Made by a program: the position numbers and the translations under genes
Origin: Enterobacter oligotrophicus
GTDB lineage: Bacteria; Pseudomonadota; Gammaproteobacteria; Enterobacterales; Enterobacteriaceae
NCBI RefSeq assembly: GCF_009176645.1
Contig: NZ_AP019007.1
Span: 1,488,001-1,552,000 of the forward strand
DNA length: 64,000 bases
Direction: 5' to 3'
Notes under the pieces: generated by a model
What the model was told of the DNA's origin: nothing
The model's input: the letters and a program-made list of their open reading frames with translations, nothing else
The model's database searches: none
Shown: piece after piece, positions 30,064-40,211 of the stretch
Layout of the letters: every line of letters starts with the position of its first letter
How positions within the stretch are numbered: position 1 is the first letter of the stretch

Positions 30064-32942
30064 TCTTTCTTACTCCAGGGCATAGATTGCTGCAGTGCGC
30101 TGACGCTCTTCCAGACGGTCCAGCCTTTCGGGTTAACGTACTCTGCTTTCCCATTCTGGCTGCCGGAAACCTGAGACAAAATGGCCATTCCCTGCGGTTT
30201 TACCACCGCCTGATGGAAGAAGTCGGCCACCTTCTGAGGCGTCAGCTGTTTTATCTCGGCCACTACTTTATCACGCGAATCAAACTTCATATTACCGCGA
30301 TCAAAATCTTTGCTCAGTTGCGAGGCTTCTTCACCCAGAGTCTGCGGCGGCTGCATGATCTGGGCGATAACCGCCTGCTGAATTTGGGCAAACTCGTCCG
30401 GCTTCATGGCTCGCAGTTTTGCTTCCGCCTGCGGGAAGAAAGCCTGATAACGCTGCCAGAGATACGCTGGCTGCTTGTCGCTGCTCTGCAACAGGAAACC
30501 GAGCCCCCACTGACGACCCACGTTCATCGAAAACGCAAAGACCGCGTAGCCAAGCTGCTCTTCAGTACGAAGCTGGTTATAGAACCACGGCTGAATAATT
30601 TGTCCGAGCACCGCACTCTGCGCGGAGCTGGAAAATTCGTCATAACCTGTTGGGACAAATACGGCAGCCAGCGCGGAGTCGGTACTGCTCCCCGCTTTTT
30701 CGAAAATCACATTCTGCTTTTTCTCAACCAGCACATCCTGGTTACGGCACCATTCGTCACCTTTTGAGCCCAGTTGCGTTCGCACATTTTGTGCCAGGGT
30801 TTTAGCCTGATCCTCGCTCATATTTCCGACAATAAGGAATTCCGGACGAGTATTGGTTTTGAGCTTTTCGCGGTAAGCCAGTACATCTTCCAGTGAGATG
30901 GATGGCAGCAGTGCGCGGCGATCTTCACGCTGGAAGTACGGAATTTGCGACAGCATCTGCGCAGGCATGATCGCCTGATCGTAGGCTTTGCCTTTCTCCG
31001 CAGAATCCATCATCTGCGCGTACCAGGATTTGGCCTGCTCAAGCTGCTCGTCCGTTGGGGTATAGCTGAAATAGCCTTCCAGCAGCGCCTGGAACAGCTG
31101 TGGCAAACGCTGGGTATAGCCGTTTGCATTCACCATCAGACCATTATTGGCATTGGTCGAGAAGCTAATCCCGCCCACTGCCGCCTGGTTACTGAGCTGA
31201 TCCAGCGCAATACCGGCCAGATAATCATTAAGCGCAAACATCACCTGATTTTTAGCGCTGTCCATCGCTTTTGGATTACGCAAAACCACGCTGACATCGG
31301 CTTTTGGCTCGCTTGTAAAATAACGGCCTGGGGTGTAAACCACGCGCAGCGTTGGCTCATCAACAATCAGCGCCGGGTGCGGGTAATCCTTCGTGGTTTT
31401 AATCAGTGAGAAATCATCCGGGATGTACGGGTTCAGTTCCGGCATCTGCAGCGCAATCTCTCCGGCCTTTTTCTGCCAGCCTGCAAAGGTTTGTTCGCTG
31501 ATTTTATCGACCTGGTAAGGTGCATCGACAAAATAGGCAGTTTTGTTATGCGGCTCGTTCGGGCTGATGTACCAGATACGGGCGTTTTGCGGCGTCATCA
31601 TCGCCAGACGGGCTTTTACTGCCTCCGCATCATACTGGTCAGCAATATTGACGGCGTCCAGCGTGTGCGCCACCGGCACGCGGATCATAGTATCCGCCAG
31701 CCATTCAACGTAATCCATATCGCGCGTAATTGACGGGTAACGGAAATCGAGATCCAGCACATGCGCCAGTTCGTCAAAATAGCGTTTATCGATGCCTTTT
31801 TCGCGTAGCAGAGAAAGGTAGCTGAAAATAGCGGCAACCACGTCGTCACGGTTCGCGAGACCTTTATCAGTCAGGGTCGCAGAAATCGCCAGCACACCGC
31901 TGTTACCGTTCACAACAGGATCGGAATCAGCACGAATACCTTCCACCAGCCCCTGCTTTTGCAGCCAGTCAGAGAGCGTGCCTGGGCTACGGTTGCCAAT
32001 CAGATAGGTCACCAGCTCGTCCGTTTTACTGCGGAACTGCGCCGTGTTGTTATCAATACGAAACTCGACGCGTAACACTTTGCGCGGCAGTGCCGGCACG
32101 TAGTGGATCACGATCCCTTTTTGTGCGTCAGTCACCACCGGGACGTTAATTTTCGGCAGGCCGATATTTTTATTCGGCACCCGGCCAAATGTCTGCGCAG
32201 CCATATCTGCCAGTTCTGGCAATGGTTTATTGCTGTAGATGACCGCTTTCATCAGGTTGGCGGAGTAGTATTTATCACGAAACGCATGCAGGGCATCCAG
32301 CACCGGGCTGTTCGGCTTGTCGCTCAGCGTCTCGAAATTTCCCCCGGAGAAACGCGAACCAGGATGCGCGGGGTTGATGGTTTCAGCACTGACCTGCGCC
32401 ATGCGCATACCGTCTCGGGTACGCGCCATGGTCAATTCGGCATTCACGGCATTACGCTCGCGATCGGCGTATTTTTTATCCAGAAGCGGCGCGGCAATAG
32501 CATCCGCCAGACGGTCTACCGCCCCTTGCAACGCATCATTTTCCACTTCGAGGTAAAACGCTGTGCGATACGGCGCGGTGCTGGCGTTGTGGCTGCCGCC
32601 GTGCATTTTCAGGAATTCAGACAGGCTATCCGGCTGCGGATACTTTTTCGACCCCATCAGCGTCATGTGTTCAAGATAGTGCGCCAGCCCTGGATGGGCG
32701 TCAGGATCTTCCAGCGACCCCACCGGCACAACCAGCGCAGAGAGAGATTTCACCGCTTGCGGATCGGAAACCAGCAGCACGGTCATTCCGTTATCAAGGC
32801 GAATAGCCTGATACTGGCGGGTATCTTTTTCGCTCTTACGGATAGTTTCCTGAACAGGTTGCCAACCGGAATTTGCCTGAGTGACGGGAGCCCAAAGGGC
32901 GATAAACAAAACAAACGCTTTGAACAAGGTGCTGCCTGGCAT
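30060..32942 (-). CDS. ptrA: Pitrilysin (protease III)
   Basis: Periplasmic zinc metallopeptidase of family M16 that degrades small proteins and peptides. 960 residues against 962 in E. coli. A signal peptide covers about residues 1-23 (hydrophobic core AFVLFIALWAPVTQA). The inverted zinc motif HYLEH lies at residues 88-92. It sits between recC and recB, as in E. coli, with a 139-bp gap to recC but a 4-base overlap with recB, so the recBD messages probably read through it. Confidence 0.96.
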   Translation of the reverse strand: MPGSTLFKAFVLFIALWAPVTQANSGWQPVQETIRKSEKDTRQYQAIRLDNGMTVLLVSDPQAVKSLSALVVPVGSLEDPDAHPGLAHYLEHMTLMGSKKYPQPDSLSEFLKMHGGSHNASTAPYRTAFYLEVENDALQGAVDRLADAIAAPLLDKKYADRERNAVNAELTMARTRDGMRMAQVSAETINPAHPGSRFSGGNFETLSDKPNSPVLDALHAFRDKYYSANLMKAVIYSNKPLPELADMAAQTFGRVPNKNIGLPKINVPVVTDAQKGIVIHYVPALPRKVLRVEFRIDNNTAQFRSKTDELVTYLIGNRSPGTLSDWLQKQGLVEGIRADSDPVVNGNSGVLAISATLTDKGLANRDDVVAAIFSYLSLLREKGIDKRYFDELAHVLDLDFRYPSITRDMDYVEWLADTMIRVPVAHTLDAVNIADQYDAEAVKARLAMMTPQNARIWYISPNEPHNKTAYFVDAPYQVDKISEQTFAGWQKKAGEIALQMPELNPYIPDDFSLIKTTKDYPHPALIVDEPTLRVVYTPGRYFTSEPKADVSVVLRNPKAMDSAKNQVMFALNDYLAGIALDQLSNQAAVGGISFSTNANNGLMVNANGYTQRLPQLFQALLEGYFSYTPTDEQLEQAKSWYAQMMDSAEKGKAYDQAIMPAQMLSQIPYFQREDRRALLPSISLEDVLAYREKLKTNTRPEFLIVGNMSEDQAKTLAQNVRTQLGSKGDEWCRNQDVLVEKKQNVIFEKAGSSTDSALAAVFVPTGYDEFSSSAQSAVLGQIIQPWFYNQLRTEEQLGYAVFAFSMNVGRQWGLGFLLQSSDKQPAYLWQRYQAFFPQAEAKLRAMKPDEFAQIQQAVIAQIMQPPQTLGEEASQLSKDFDRGNMKFDSRDKVVAEIKQLTPQKVADFFHQAVVKPQGMAILSQVSGSQNGKAEYVNPKGWTVWKSVSALQQSMPWSKKE

Positions 32943-33081
32943 TACGACCTCTTTATCACGGCTACATCATTAACAAAGTGCGTGCTGGACGTGCCAGCAT
33001 CTCTTTCTTTTGGTACATCAGTCCGTGATAAGGGATGCATCATAAATGAACGCCCAAATCTGTGCAATTTTTATACAGCAC

Positions 33082-36000
33082 TCAGGACTGATTAAATTTG
33101 AACAACGGTAACAGGTAGCGTTGCGCCTCTTCCGTAATAGCGTCGAAGTATTCTGGTTCGAGCGTTCGCCATAAACGTTGATACCAGACATCTTCGCCCT
33201 CACCGCGCACCATCATGTTTCCTTCGTAAGCCTGCATAAACTTAGTGCGGGCTTTTTGCAGCGAGGCGTCATCCGTTAACATGGCATCATTCTGCGCGTC
33301 GTAACAGGCTTTTATCCACGCGCCACCACTTTCTGGCAGCAACAACAGCGGTTTATTCATGCCCTGCCGGTAGCCTTCAATGTACAGCGACAAATACGCC
33401 AACGCCTGATCGGTAGCCACTGGCGGGAAGCGCCATTCACCGTCTTTACGCACAAACAACCGGCTTTCACCTTCATTACCGCAAGCACTGTAGACAAGAT
33501 GTTCGAGCCAGAGTTGCAAGCCTTGTGAAACACTGAGCATCGATGGACGCCAGCGCAGCAACCCATCAGGCTGAACCTGGGTCAGCCAGCCTGTCAGATG
33601 GACACCGTTGCAGTTAAGATCGATTTCGATGCTTTCCCCAGGGTGTCGGCACGCTATAACGCGATCGGCAAGCGCCTTCATCTCCTGACACTGGGCATCC
33701 CACACAATTTCCCCAAATGCACCATAAGGTAACTGGCCCGCAGCACGGTAGCGGCGAAAGAGTTTGTCGGCGTCTTCCTGTTCAACCAGTGCATTCAGAA
33801 GCTGGAGATTAAGTTTATAGCGTTCCAGCCCATCAAGAATAAACGGTTCGGCATCAGGAATTTCGCTCTCTTCCGCGCGGAAGTTAACCTGTAATCGTTG
33901 CTGGAAGAATGCTCTCACCGGATGCGCCCAGAAGCGCTGAAGCTGCTCGAAGGTCAGAGATGGAAGAGGGCGAGCGTCAAGCTCCTGAATGAAGTCGGAA
34001 TGCGCCGTTCCCTCTTTCTTCGCGGCGGGGAGCCATTCGTGGGCGTAACTTTGGTGCTCATTCGCAATGAAGTTAACAGGGTCAAACGGCATACGACTAT
34101 GACAACAGGTAATATGTGCCTTAACTCGCTGTTCGCTTTCATCACAGTTTCGCGCTTCATCGCCAGGCAGATAGTGGCTCTGCCCGATATAGTCCACCAG
34201 TTCCTGCACCAGCACAGAAGGGAAACGCTCGCTGTTATCCTGAATCGATCGCCCGATATAGCTAATGTACAGCTGACTTTGCGCTGAAATGAGCGCCTCC
34301 AGGAAGAGGTAGCGGTCATCATCACGACGGCTACGATCCCCCCGCTTTGGCTGAGCACTCATCAGGTCAAAGCCCAGCGGCGGTAGCGCCCGTGGATAGA
34401 CACCGTCGTTCATACCGAGCAGGCAAACCACTTTGAACGGGATCGAACGCATCGGCATCAGGGTGCAGATATTAATTGGACCAGCAAGGAAACGCTGACT
34501 GATACGCTCCTGATCGAGCCTTTGCGTCAGCTCATCACGCAGCAGCGAAAGCGGAACCGCCTCTGCGTAGTGCGAACTGACGCCCTCTTCGACAATGGCC
34601 TGCCACTGTTTTTCAATAAGCGCCATTGCCGCTTCCGTTTCGCTGTCCGGCAGGAAGAAATCGTTGAGCATTTCGCGACAAACCGGCAACCACTCTTCAA
34701 GCGGACGTGGCTGCATCAGTTGGCGTCTCCAGCGGTTAAGCTGCATCAGCAGTGAGGCTAAATGGCCGACCAGTTCAGCAATTAGCCCGCTGGATTCATC
34801 ATAAGGCAGCACCTCATTCCACTCGCCCTGGTTACTTTCCATCGCGTAGCCCAGCAGCATACGTGTCAGGCCAAACTGCCATGTGTGCTGGCCCGTCGCC
34901 GGAAGTTCAAACTCCTGAACGTTATCGTCATCAATGCCCCAGCGCACGCCGGATTCATTAACCCACTGACGAAGGTAGCGCAGTCCCTCTTCGTTGATAT
35001 CGAAACGTGCGGCAAGGACAGGCACATCCAGCAATGCCAGTACATCCTCAGAGATAAACCGGCTGTCGGGCAACGAAAGCAGGCTGAGAAATGCCTGCAG
35101 CGCCGGGTGAGACTGACGCGCCCGACGGTCAGAAATAGCGTACGGCAGATACCGCTCGCCCATTGCGCTCCCAAAAACGGCCTGAATAAACGGGCTGTAG
35201 CTGTCGATATCCGCCACCATCACCACAATATCGCGCGGCGTCAGGGTTGGATCGTCCTGAAGCATTGCCAGCAATCGATCATGGAGGATCTCCACTTCCC
35301 GCTGCGGGCTATGGCAAACGTGGACAGTGATGCTGCGGTCGTCAGGTGCCAGTTTTCGCTTCTTATCGCTGCGGGCAAACTCGTCGGCAGTGATCCCGGC
35401 AATAGCGCAGTTTTCAAGATTCAGAATATCCAGCTGAATATTATGCAGCAGGCTGTCCGGCGTAATATCTGCAAACGCATCCACATCACCTTCCCCTGAT
35501 GATGTGATATCAGAGAGCATATGAATATAGTCGCGCCCAAGTTTGCCCCAGGAGGCGAGCAGTGGATTTGGCAGATCCTGAATGCCATCCTCATCAAAAA
35601 GCTGCGCGGCCGTTGCGCTGTCTTTAAACAGAGGTACGGTGCGTTCTTCAAAAAGACGTCGCCTCTGCCGGGTTACCAGCCGTGAAAGCCAGCGAGCATC
35701 CTGAATATCGCCCCAATAGTGCCGACATGGATTGGTGAACAGAATATGGATATCTATATGTTTACCCAACGCTTTTAGTGCATTGAGATAGACCGGCGGT
35801 AACGCCGAAATCCCGCAGATAAACACTCTGGACGGCAGCCGGGCGGGACGTTCGGCGGCATTTTCCAGCATCGAGATAAAGCGTTGATAGAGATTGGCAC
35901 GGTGCCACTTCGGCTGACCAAGTTCCTCCGTATGTTCGACCAGCGCTTTCCACAGTGGGGCCTGCCAGGTTTGCGCCTCCGGTAATCCTTCAACCCGCTC

Positions 36001-36456
36001 GCCAGCTTCCCAGCGTGTCAGCCATTCTGGGCGATAAACCAGATACTGGTCGTAGAGATCGGCAGTGCGCGATGCCAGCTGGAACAGTTTGCGCTTATCG
36101 GTATCGTCATGGAGGTAGTGACGTAACATGGCGAAGTCATCGTGCGCCAGCATGTCCGGTAGCAGCGCCATCAGCTTCCAGCTCATGCTCTGTTTATTAA
36201 AGGCGCTCTGCTCAGGAATATCCGGCAATACCCGCACAAACATCTCCCAGATAAAACTCGCCGGGAGCGGGAAGTCGATGTTCGCTGCAATCCCAAACTT
36301 CTGCGAAAGGGACATTTGCAGCCACTGCGCCATACCGGTGCTCTGTACTAGCACCATTTCCGGCTCAAAAGGATCGTCAAGCCGTTCTTGCTCAACGATA
36401 AATTCCATCAGCGCTTCCAGCACATCCAGACGATTTGAGTGGTAGACCCTTAACAT
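33082..36456 (-). CDS. recC: Exodeoxyribonuclease V gamma subunit RecC
   Basis: Subunit of RecBCD that holds the complex together and recognises Chi. 1124 residues against 1122 in E. coli, with conserved blocks such as VQSTGMAQWLQMSLSQKFG near residues 40-58. I chose ATG 36456 (MLRVYHSNRLDVLE), which has GGGAG five bases upstream; a GTG two codons earlier is less likely. The dead nuclease fold is expected at the C terminus. It follows ppdC by 12 bp. Confidence 0.96.
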   Translation of the reverse strand: MLRVYHSNRLDVLEALMEFIVEQERLDDPFEPEMVLVQSTGMAQWLQMSLSQKFGIAANIDFPLPASFIWEMFVRVLPDIPEQSAFNKQSMSWKLMALLPDMLAHDDFAMLRHYLHDDTDKRKLFQLASRTADLYDQYLVYRPEWLTRWEAGERVEGLPEAQTWQAPLWKALVEHTEELGQPKWHRANLYQRFISMLENAAERPARLPSRVFICGISALPPVYLNALKALGKHIDIHILFTNPCRHYWGDIQDARWLSRLVTRQRRRLFEERTVPLFKDSATAAQLFDEDGIQDLPNPLLASWGKLGRDYIHMLSDITSSGEGDVDAFADITPDSLLHNIQLDILNLENCAIAGITADEFARSDKKRKLAPDDRSITVHVCHSPQREVEILHDRLLAMLQDDPTLTPRDIVVMVADIDSYSPFIQAVFGSAMGERYLPYAISDRRARQSHPALQAFLSLLSLPDSRFISEDVLALLDVPVLAARFDINEEGLRYLRQWVNESGVRWGIDDDNVQEFELPATGQHTWQFGLTRMLLGYAMESNQGEWNEVLPYDESSGLIAELVGHLASLLMQLNRWRRQLMQPRPLEEWLPVCREMLNDFFLPDSETEAAMALIEKQWQAIVEEGVSSHYAEAVPLSLLRDELTQRLDQERISQRFLAGPINICTLMPMRSIPFKVVCLLGMNDGVYPRALPPLGFDLMSAQPKRGDRSRRDDDRYLFLEALISAQSQLYISYIGRSIQDNSERFPSVLVQELVDYIGQSHYLPGDEARNCDESEQRVKAHITCCHSRMPFDPVNFIANEHQSYAHEWLPAAKKEGTAHSDFIQELDARPLPSLTFEQLQRFWAHPVRAFFQQRLQVNFRAEESEIPDAEPFILDGLERYKLNLQLLNALVEQEDADKLFRRYRAAGQLPYGAFGEIVWDAQCQEMKALADRVIACRHPGESIEIDLNCNGVHLTGWLTQVQPDGLLRWRPSMLSVSQGLQLWLEHLVYSACGNEGESRLFVRKDGEWRFPPVATDQALAYLSLYIEGYRQGMNKPLLLLPESGGAWIKACYDAQNDAMLTDDASLQKARTKFMQAYEGNMMVRGEGEDVWYQRLWRTLEPEYFDAITEEAQRYLLPLFKFNQS

Positions 36457-36468
36457 AGACACTCCCGA

Positions 36469-36792
36469 CTACTGGCTAACCGGGCAATGCAGCTGTGACA
36501 TCTCGCCGCGCCGCCCCAGAGGAGAAATAATGGTAACCGTGATGCTGACACATCCGGACTGCGTTGTCTGCCCCCGACTGACTCGCCAGCCTGCTGGTTG
36601 CGCAATTGTTGAGAGCTGAGACAAATTCCAGGCATGGTGCCAAAGCTGGCGATACTGATTCAGCAGTGCAAACCGGGAGGCCAGTGCGCGGTGATAGCCG
36701 GATAATGCCGTCACAACCACAACAAGAAGCATCATCGCCAGCAGCACTTCAACCATGCTAAATCCTTTTTGTCTGTTCAGGGCAACTGGCAT
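36469..36792 (-). CDS. ppdC: Prepilin peptidase-dependent protein C (pseudopilin-like)
   Basis: Type IV pilin-like protein, 107 residues. The N terminus has the prepilin cleavage motif [15 protein letters not shown], where cleavage after G10 would leave F as first residue and E5 in the mature protein, followed by a hydrophobic helix. A few cysteines lie near the C terminus. No pilus assembly genes are nearby, so the machine it serves is unknown. It overlaps ygdB by 16 bases. Confidence 0.9.
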   Translation of the reverse strand: MPVALNRQKGFSMVEVLLAMMLLVVVVTALSGYHRALASRFALLNQYRQLWHHAWNLSQLSTIAQPAGWRVSRGQTTQSGCVSITVTIISPLGRRGEMSQLHCPVSQ

Positions 36793-37178
36793 AGTGAATT
36801 TTCCTTAAGCGGGCAGAAATCGCTCCAGCCATGGGCTGAGAAGCGTATATGGCCGTCGCTAACTTCTCCTGCGCGCCACAATAATTGATCGTGCCCCCCG
36901 GCTATCAGCAAAACGCGCGACTCATTCAGCAACCGCAAACAGACTCGCCACGCAGTCGTCTTTTTGCACTGAACCGCTGGCTGTAGCGACCAGTGTTGAA
37001 CGCGTCCCCACTCCAGCGCGGACTGGATGGCGGCTTGCTGTCGAATGGAAAGGCTTTCACCGCCCACCAGCGTACTGAAGGTTTCAAGCTGCTGGTTAAG
37101 GCCGGTGAGGATCAACGTGCCGAGCACCAACAAAAGCAAGACTAACGCCAGCGACGACATTCCTTTCTGACGGTTCAC
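36777..37178 (-). CDS. ygdB: DUF2509 family protein YgdB
   Basis: 133 residues, matching E. coli YgdB in its hydrophobic N terminus ([18 protein letters not shown]) and the C-terminal [17 protein letters not shown]. It lacks a clear GF-E prepilin site but looks like a minor pseudopilin of the PilX/GspK type by position. Unknown function. Overlaps ppdB (ATGA) and ppdC. Confidence 0.88.
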   Translation of the reverse strand: MNRQKGMSSLALVLLLLVLGTLILTGLNQQLETFSTLVGGESLSIRQQAAIQSALEWGRVQHWSLQPAVQCKKTTAWRVCLRLLNESRVLLIAGGHDQLLWRAGEVSDGHIRFSAHGWSDFCPLKENSLCQLP

Positions 37179-37735
37179 AGATTAAATCCCCTGACCGAGT
37201 AGTCAGCCCAAAAGGGTGCGGTTAATTGTCCTTTGCGAAGGGCTGCTATCTTAATATTCAACTCTGGCGCGAAACCTGTGTGCTCGGTTTTACGTACCAC
37301 AAACTGCTGGATCACAAGCCTGTCCGGGTCGGTGAGTTTTTCCCACCCTTTGCCTTCGCAGGATGTCGCTCCCCGCAGCGCCTCCAGCGCCCCGGACTCC
37401 AGGCGAAATCCCGTGCTGTCGTTTTCGGACGCAGAGACGTCCCAGTAGCCGTTACTGTTAGCATCCCACTGCACTATCACGCACTCTCCTTTCCTGCCAA
37501 TGACCAGCCCCTGCCCCTGGCAATCGCCTGCGCAGTATCCCGCTCGCTGGAGCTGCTTACCGATTGCAAACAGGCTCTGCCAGACCTCCTCTTCAAGCTC
37601 CTGTTGGCCGGATTGCAGCAAAACAGCCTGCTGTAAACCCGGTAAAAACCGCGATGTGCTTAACAACAAAATACTGCTTATCGCCATAGCGATAAGCACC
37701 TCAGTGAGTGAAAAACCTCGCTGGTTCAACGACAT
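37175..37735 (-). CDS. ppdB: Prepilin peptidase-dependent protein B
   Basis: Pseudopilin-like protein of 186 residues. Prepilin motif [19 protein letters not shown] at residues 6-24, with glutamate at mature position 5. The body has two cysteine pairs ([10 protein letters not shown] and TSCEG). Resembles minor pseudopilins of the GspJ/PilW type. It overlaps ppdA by ten bases and ygdB by four, so all four genes are probably translated from one message with recC. Confidence 0.9.
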   Translation of the reverse strand: MSLNQRGFSLTEVLIAMAISSILLLSTSRFLPGLQQAVLLQSGQQELEEEVWQSLFAIGKQLQRAGYCAGDCQGQGLVIGRKGECVIVQWDANSNGYWDVSASENDSTGFRLESGALEALRGATSCEGKGWEKLTDPDRLVIQQFVVRKTEHTGFAPELNIKIAALRKGQLTAPFWADYSVRGFNL

Positions 37736-38190
37736 GAATTTTCTCCTGTGCTATTGCACACCCTGATACGGCCGCCGCTGGAGACAATAACGAACCACTT
37801 CCCCGCCCGACTTTGCAGGCCGATCCTTCCAGCCCATGCCGTATCCCTTAAGCCGTAGAAGCCCAGTGAAGGCGTTATCTCGCTCAGTGTGACCTCCGGC
37901 CAGAGCATCCTGAGGACGAAGGGGCTCCTGTTTTCACAGGCCATGGCTGGCGTGCTCGACAGGCAACTCTGCTGCCCATCTTGTTGTAGCGTGATTAGGT
38001 GATCCCGGTTATACCGGTTCGCGTCGTTACGCAAAAACACCAGGTAATCACGCACCTGCATAGCGGTTTGCCACAACCTCTGTTGTCGTTGCCAGCTGTC
38101 CCAGCCATATAGCCCTGTGGCACTGAGGATCACGACCAGCGCAATGGCGACAAGCGTTTCGATAAGCGTAAAACCGTTCTTTTTGTTCAT
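37726..38190 (-). CDS. ppdA: Prepilin peptidase-dependent protein A
   Basis: Pseudopilin-like protein of 154 residues with the prepilin motif NGFTLIETLVAIALVVILS at residues 5-23, resembling GspH/FimT types. First gene of the ppdA-ppdB-ygdB-ppdC-recC series. E. coli has the same order; assembly partners there are encoded elsewhere and function is not settled. Confidence 0.9.
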   Translation of the reverse strand: MNKKNGFTLIETLVAIALVVILSATGLYGWDSWQRQQRLWQTAMQVRDYLVFLRNDANRYNRDHLITLQQDGQQSCLSSTPAMACENRSPFVLRMLWPEVTLSEITPSLGFYGLRDTAWAGRIGLQSRAGKWFVIVSSGGRIRVCNSTGENSCR

Positions 38191-38325
38191 GGCAGGAGTG
38201 TGGCGAAGTGCGGGAAAAGCAGCGAGCGTTAAAACTGGACTTTACGAGCCGCTATCCAGAGAAAATCGCCTGTTGCATGACGTTGCATAATCCCTGGATA
38301 GAGGCTCGAAAAACAGAACGAGGGC

Positions 38326-38357
38326 GAAAAAAAACCGGCGCTAAAGAGCACCGGTTG
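38326..38357 (-). terminator. Terminator after thyA
   Basis: On the minus strand ACCGGTGCTC pairs imperfectly with GCGCCGGT and is followed by eight U, 18 bp after the thyA stop. It separates thyA from ppdA. Confidence 0.85.
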
Positions 38358-38374
38358 TGACAGGATGTGCCGTA

Positions 38375-39169
38375 TCAGATCGCGACAGGCGCTTTGATGC
38401 CCGGATGCGGGTCGTAACCTTCAATCTCGAAATCTTCAAAGCGGTAATCGAAGATGGATTCCGGTTTACGTTTAATCACCAGTTTCGGTAATGCACGCGG
38501 TTCACGGGTCAACTGAAGATGAGTCTGTTCCATATGGTTGCTGTAAAGGTGGGTATCACCGCCAGTCCAGACAAAATCACCCACGTCAAGATCACACTGC
38601 TGCGCCATCATATGCACCAGCAGTGCGTAGCTCGCAATGTTAAACGGCAGGCCGAGGAACACATCGCAGGAGCGCTGATACAGCTGGCAAGAGAGCTTTC
38701 CGTCCGCCACGTAGAACTGGAAAAACGCATGGCACGGTGCCAGCGCCATTTTGTCCAGCTCACCCACGTTCCAGGCGGAAACGATAATCCGGCGCGAGTC
38801 CGGGTCGTTTTTCAGCTGGTTAAGCACAGTGGTGATCTGATCAATATGACGACCGTCTGGCGTTGGCCATGCGCGCCACTGTTTGCCATATACCGGGCCG
38901 AGGTTGCCGTTTTCATCTGCCCATTCGTCCCAGATAGAGACGTTGTTTTCATGCAGATACGCAACGTTGGTATCGCCTTGCAGGAACCAGAGCAGTTCAT
39001 GAATGATCGAGCGCAGATGGCAGCGCTTTGTCGTCACCAGAGGAAAGCCTTCTTGCAGATTGAAGCGCATCTGGTGGCCAAAAATGGAGAGCGTCCCGGT
39101 GCCGGTGCGGTCGTTTTTCGGCGTGCCCTCATCGAGCACTTTTTTCATCAATTCAAGATACTGTTTCAT
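38375..39169 (-). CDS. thyA: Thymidylate synthase
   Basis: Methylates dUMP to dTMP using methylenetetrahydrofolate. 264 residues, equal to E. coli. The nucleophilic cysteine is in [12 protein letters not shown] near residue 146, with the nucleotide-binding [19 protein letters not shown] right after. Start [18 protein letters not shown]. It lies six bases after lgt on the same strand; the pair is co-transcribed in E. coli. Confidence 0.98.
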   Translation of the reverse strand: MKQYLELMKKVLDEGTPKNDRTGTGTLSIFGHQMRFNLQEGFPLVTTKRCHLRSIIHELLWFLQGDTNVAYLHENNVSIWDEWADENGNLGPVYGKQWRAWPTPDGRHIDQITTVLNQLKNDPDSRRIIVSAWNVGELDKMALAPCHAFFQFYVADGKLSCQLYQRSCDVFLGLPFNIASYALLVHMMAQQCDLDVGDFVWTGGDTHLYSNHMEQTHLQLTREPRALPKLVIKRKPESIFDYRFEDFEIEGYDPHPGIKAPVAI

Positions 39170-39175
39170 GATTCC

Positions 39176-40051
39176 TCAGGAAAGTTGTTGCTGTGGACGA
39201 CGACGATACGCCCAAATCATCATAATGGCACCCGCGACAATCATCGGAATGGAGAGGATCTGCCCCATACTGATGTACTGCACCCACTCGCCGGTAAACT
39301 GTGCATCCGGCTGGCGGAAGAACTCGACGATGATACGGAACGCGCCGTAGCCGATCAGGAACAGGCCAGAAACAGCCCCCATCGGGCGCGGTTTACGGAT
39401 AAACAGATTCAGGATGATAAACAGTACCACGCCTTCCAGCGCCAGCTCATAAAGCTGAGACATGTGACGCGGCAGAACGCCGTAAGTGTCGAAAAGGGAT
39501 TGCCATTCCGGGTGTGACGGCAGCAGCGCGATATCTTCTGCACGAGAGCCAGGGAATAGCATGGTAAAGGAAACGCTCGGATCGACACGTCCCCACAACT
39601 CACCGTTAATGAAGTTGCCCAGTCGACCCGCGCCCAGCCCGAACGGGATCAGCGGTGCAATAAAATCAGCCACCTGGAAGAAGTTACGTTTGGTGCGTTT
39701 GGCAAAGATCACCATCACCAGGATCACGCCAATCAGCCCGCCGTGGAAGGACATACCGCCGTCCCAGACGCGGAACAGATAGAGTGGATCGCTCAGGAAT
39801 ACCGGGAAGTTGTAGAACAGCACGTAACCGATACGGCCGCCCAGGAACACGCCGAGGAAGCCCGCATACAGCAGGTTTTCCACTTCGTTCTTCGTCCAGC
39901 CACTGCCGGGACGGCTGGCGCGACGGCCTGCAAGCCACATGGCAAAAACGAAGCCCACCAGGTACATTAACCCGTACCAGTGAAGCGCTACAGGTCCAAC
40001 TGAGAAAATAACCGGATCGAATTCCGGAAAATGCAGATAACCACTGTTCAT
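39176..40051 (-). CDS. lgt: Prolipoprotein diacylglyceryl transferase
   Basis: Inner-membrane enzyme that moves a diacylglyceryl group from phosphatidylglycerol to the lipobox cysteine of prolipoproteins. 291 residues, equal to E. coli, about seven membrane segments. The Lgt signature [14 protein letters not shown] lies near residues 142-155, and the essential HGG motif (MSFHGGLIG) near 100-108. Overlap with thyA is absent, spacing six bases. Confidence 0.97.
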   Translation of the reverse strand: MNSGYLHFPEFDPVIFSVGPVALHWYGLMYLVGFVFAMWLAGRRASRPGSGWTKNEVENLLYAGFLGVFLGGRIGYVLFYNFPVFLSDPLYLFRVWDGGMSFHGGLIGVILVMVIFAKRTKRNFFQVADFIAPLIPFGLGAGRLGNFINGELWGRVDPSVSFTMLFPGSRAEDIALLPSHPEWQSLFDTYGVLPRHMSQLYELALEGVVLFIILNLFIRKPRPMGAVSGLFLIGYGAFRIIVEFFRQPDAQFTGEWVQYISMGQILSIPMIVAGAIMMIWAYRRRPQQQLS

Positions 40052-40211
40052 CTGTCACCACAAGATGTTGTTATTCCGCTGAAAGTGGACAGCGGTAGAA
40101 TTGCGTTCCCGCCGTTGGCAGGTGCTCCAAAGTTGCGAATCATAGCATAAGGCAGGCGCAGGGGATGCGCCTGAGATGTAAAAGATGTGTATAGAATCGG
40201 GAGCAGAATAA

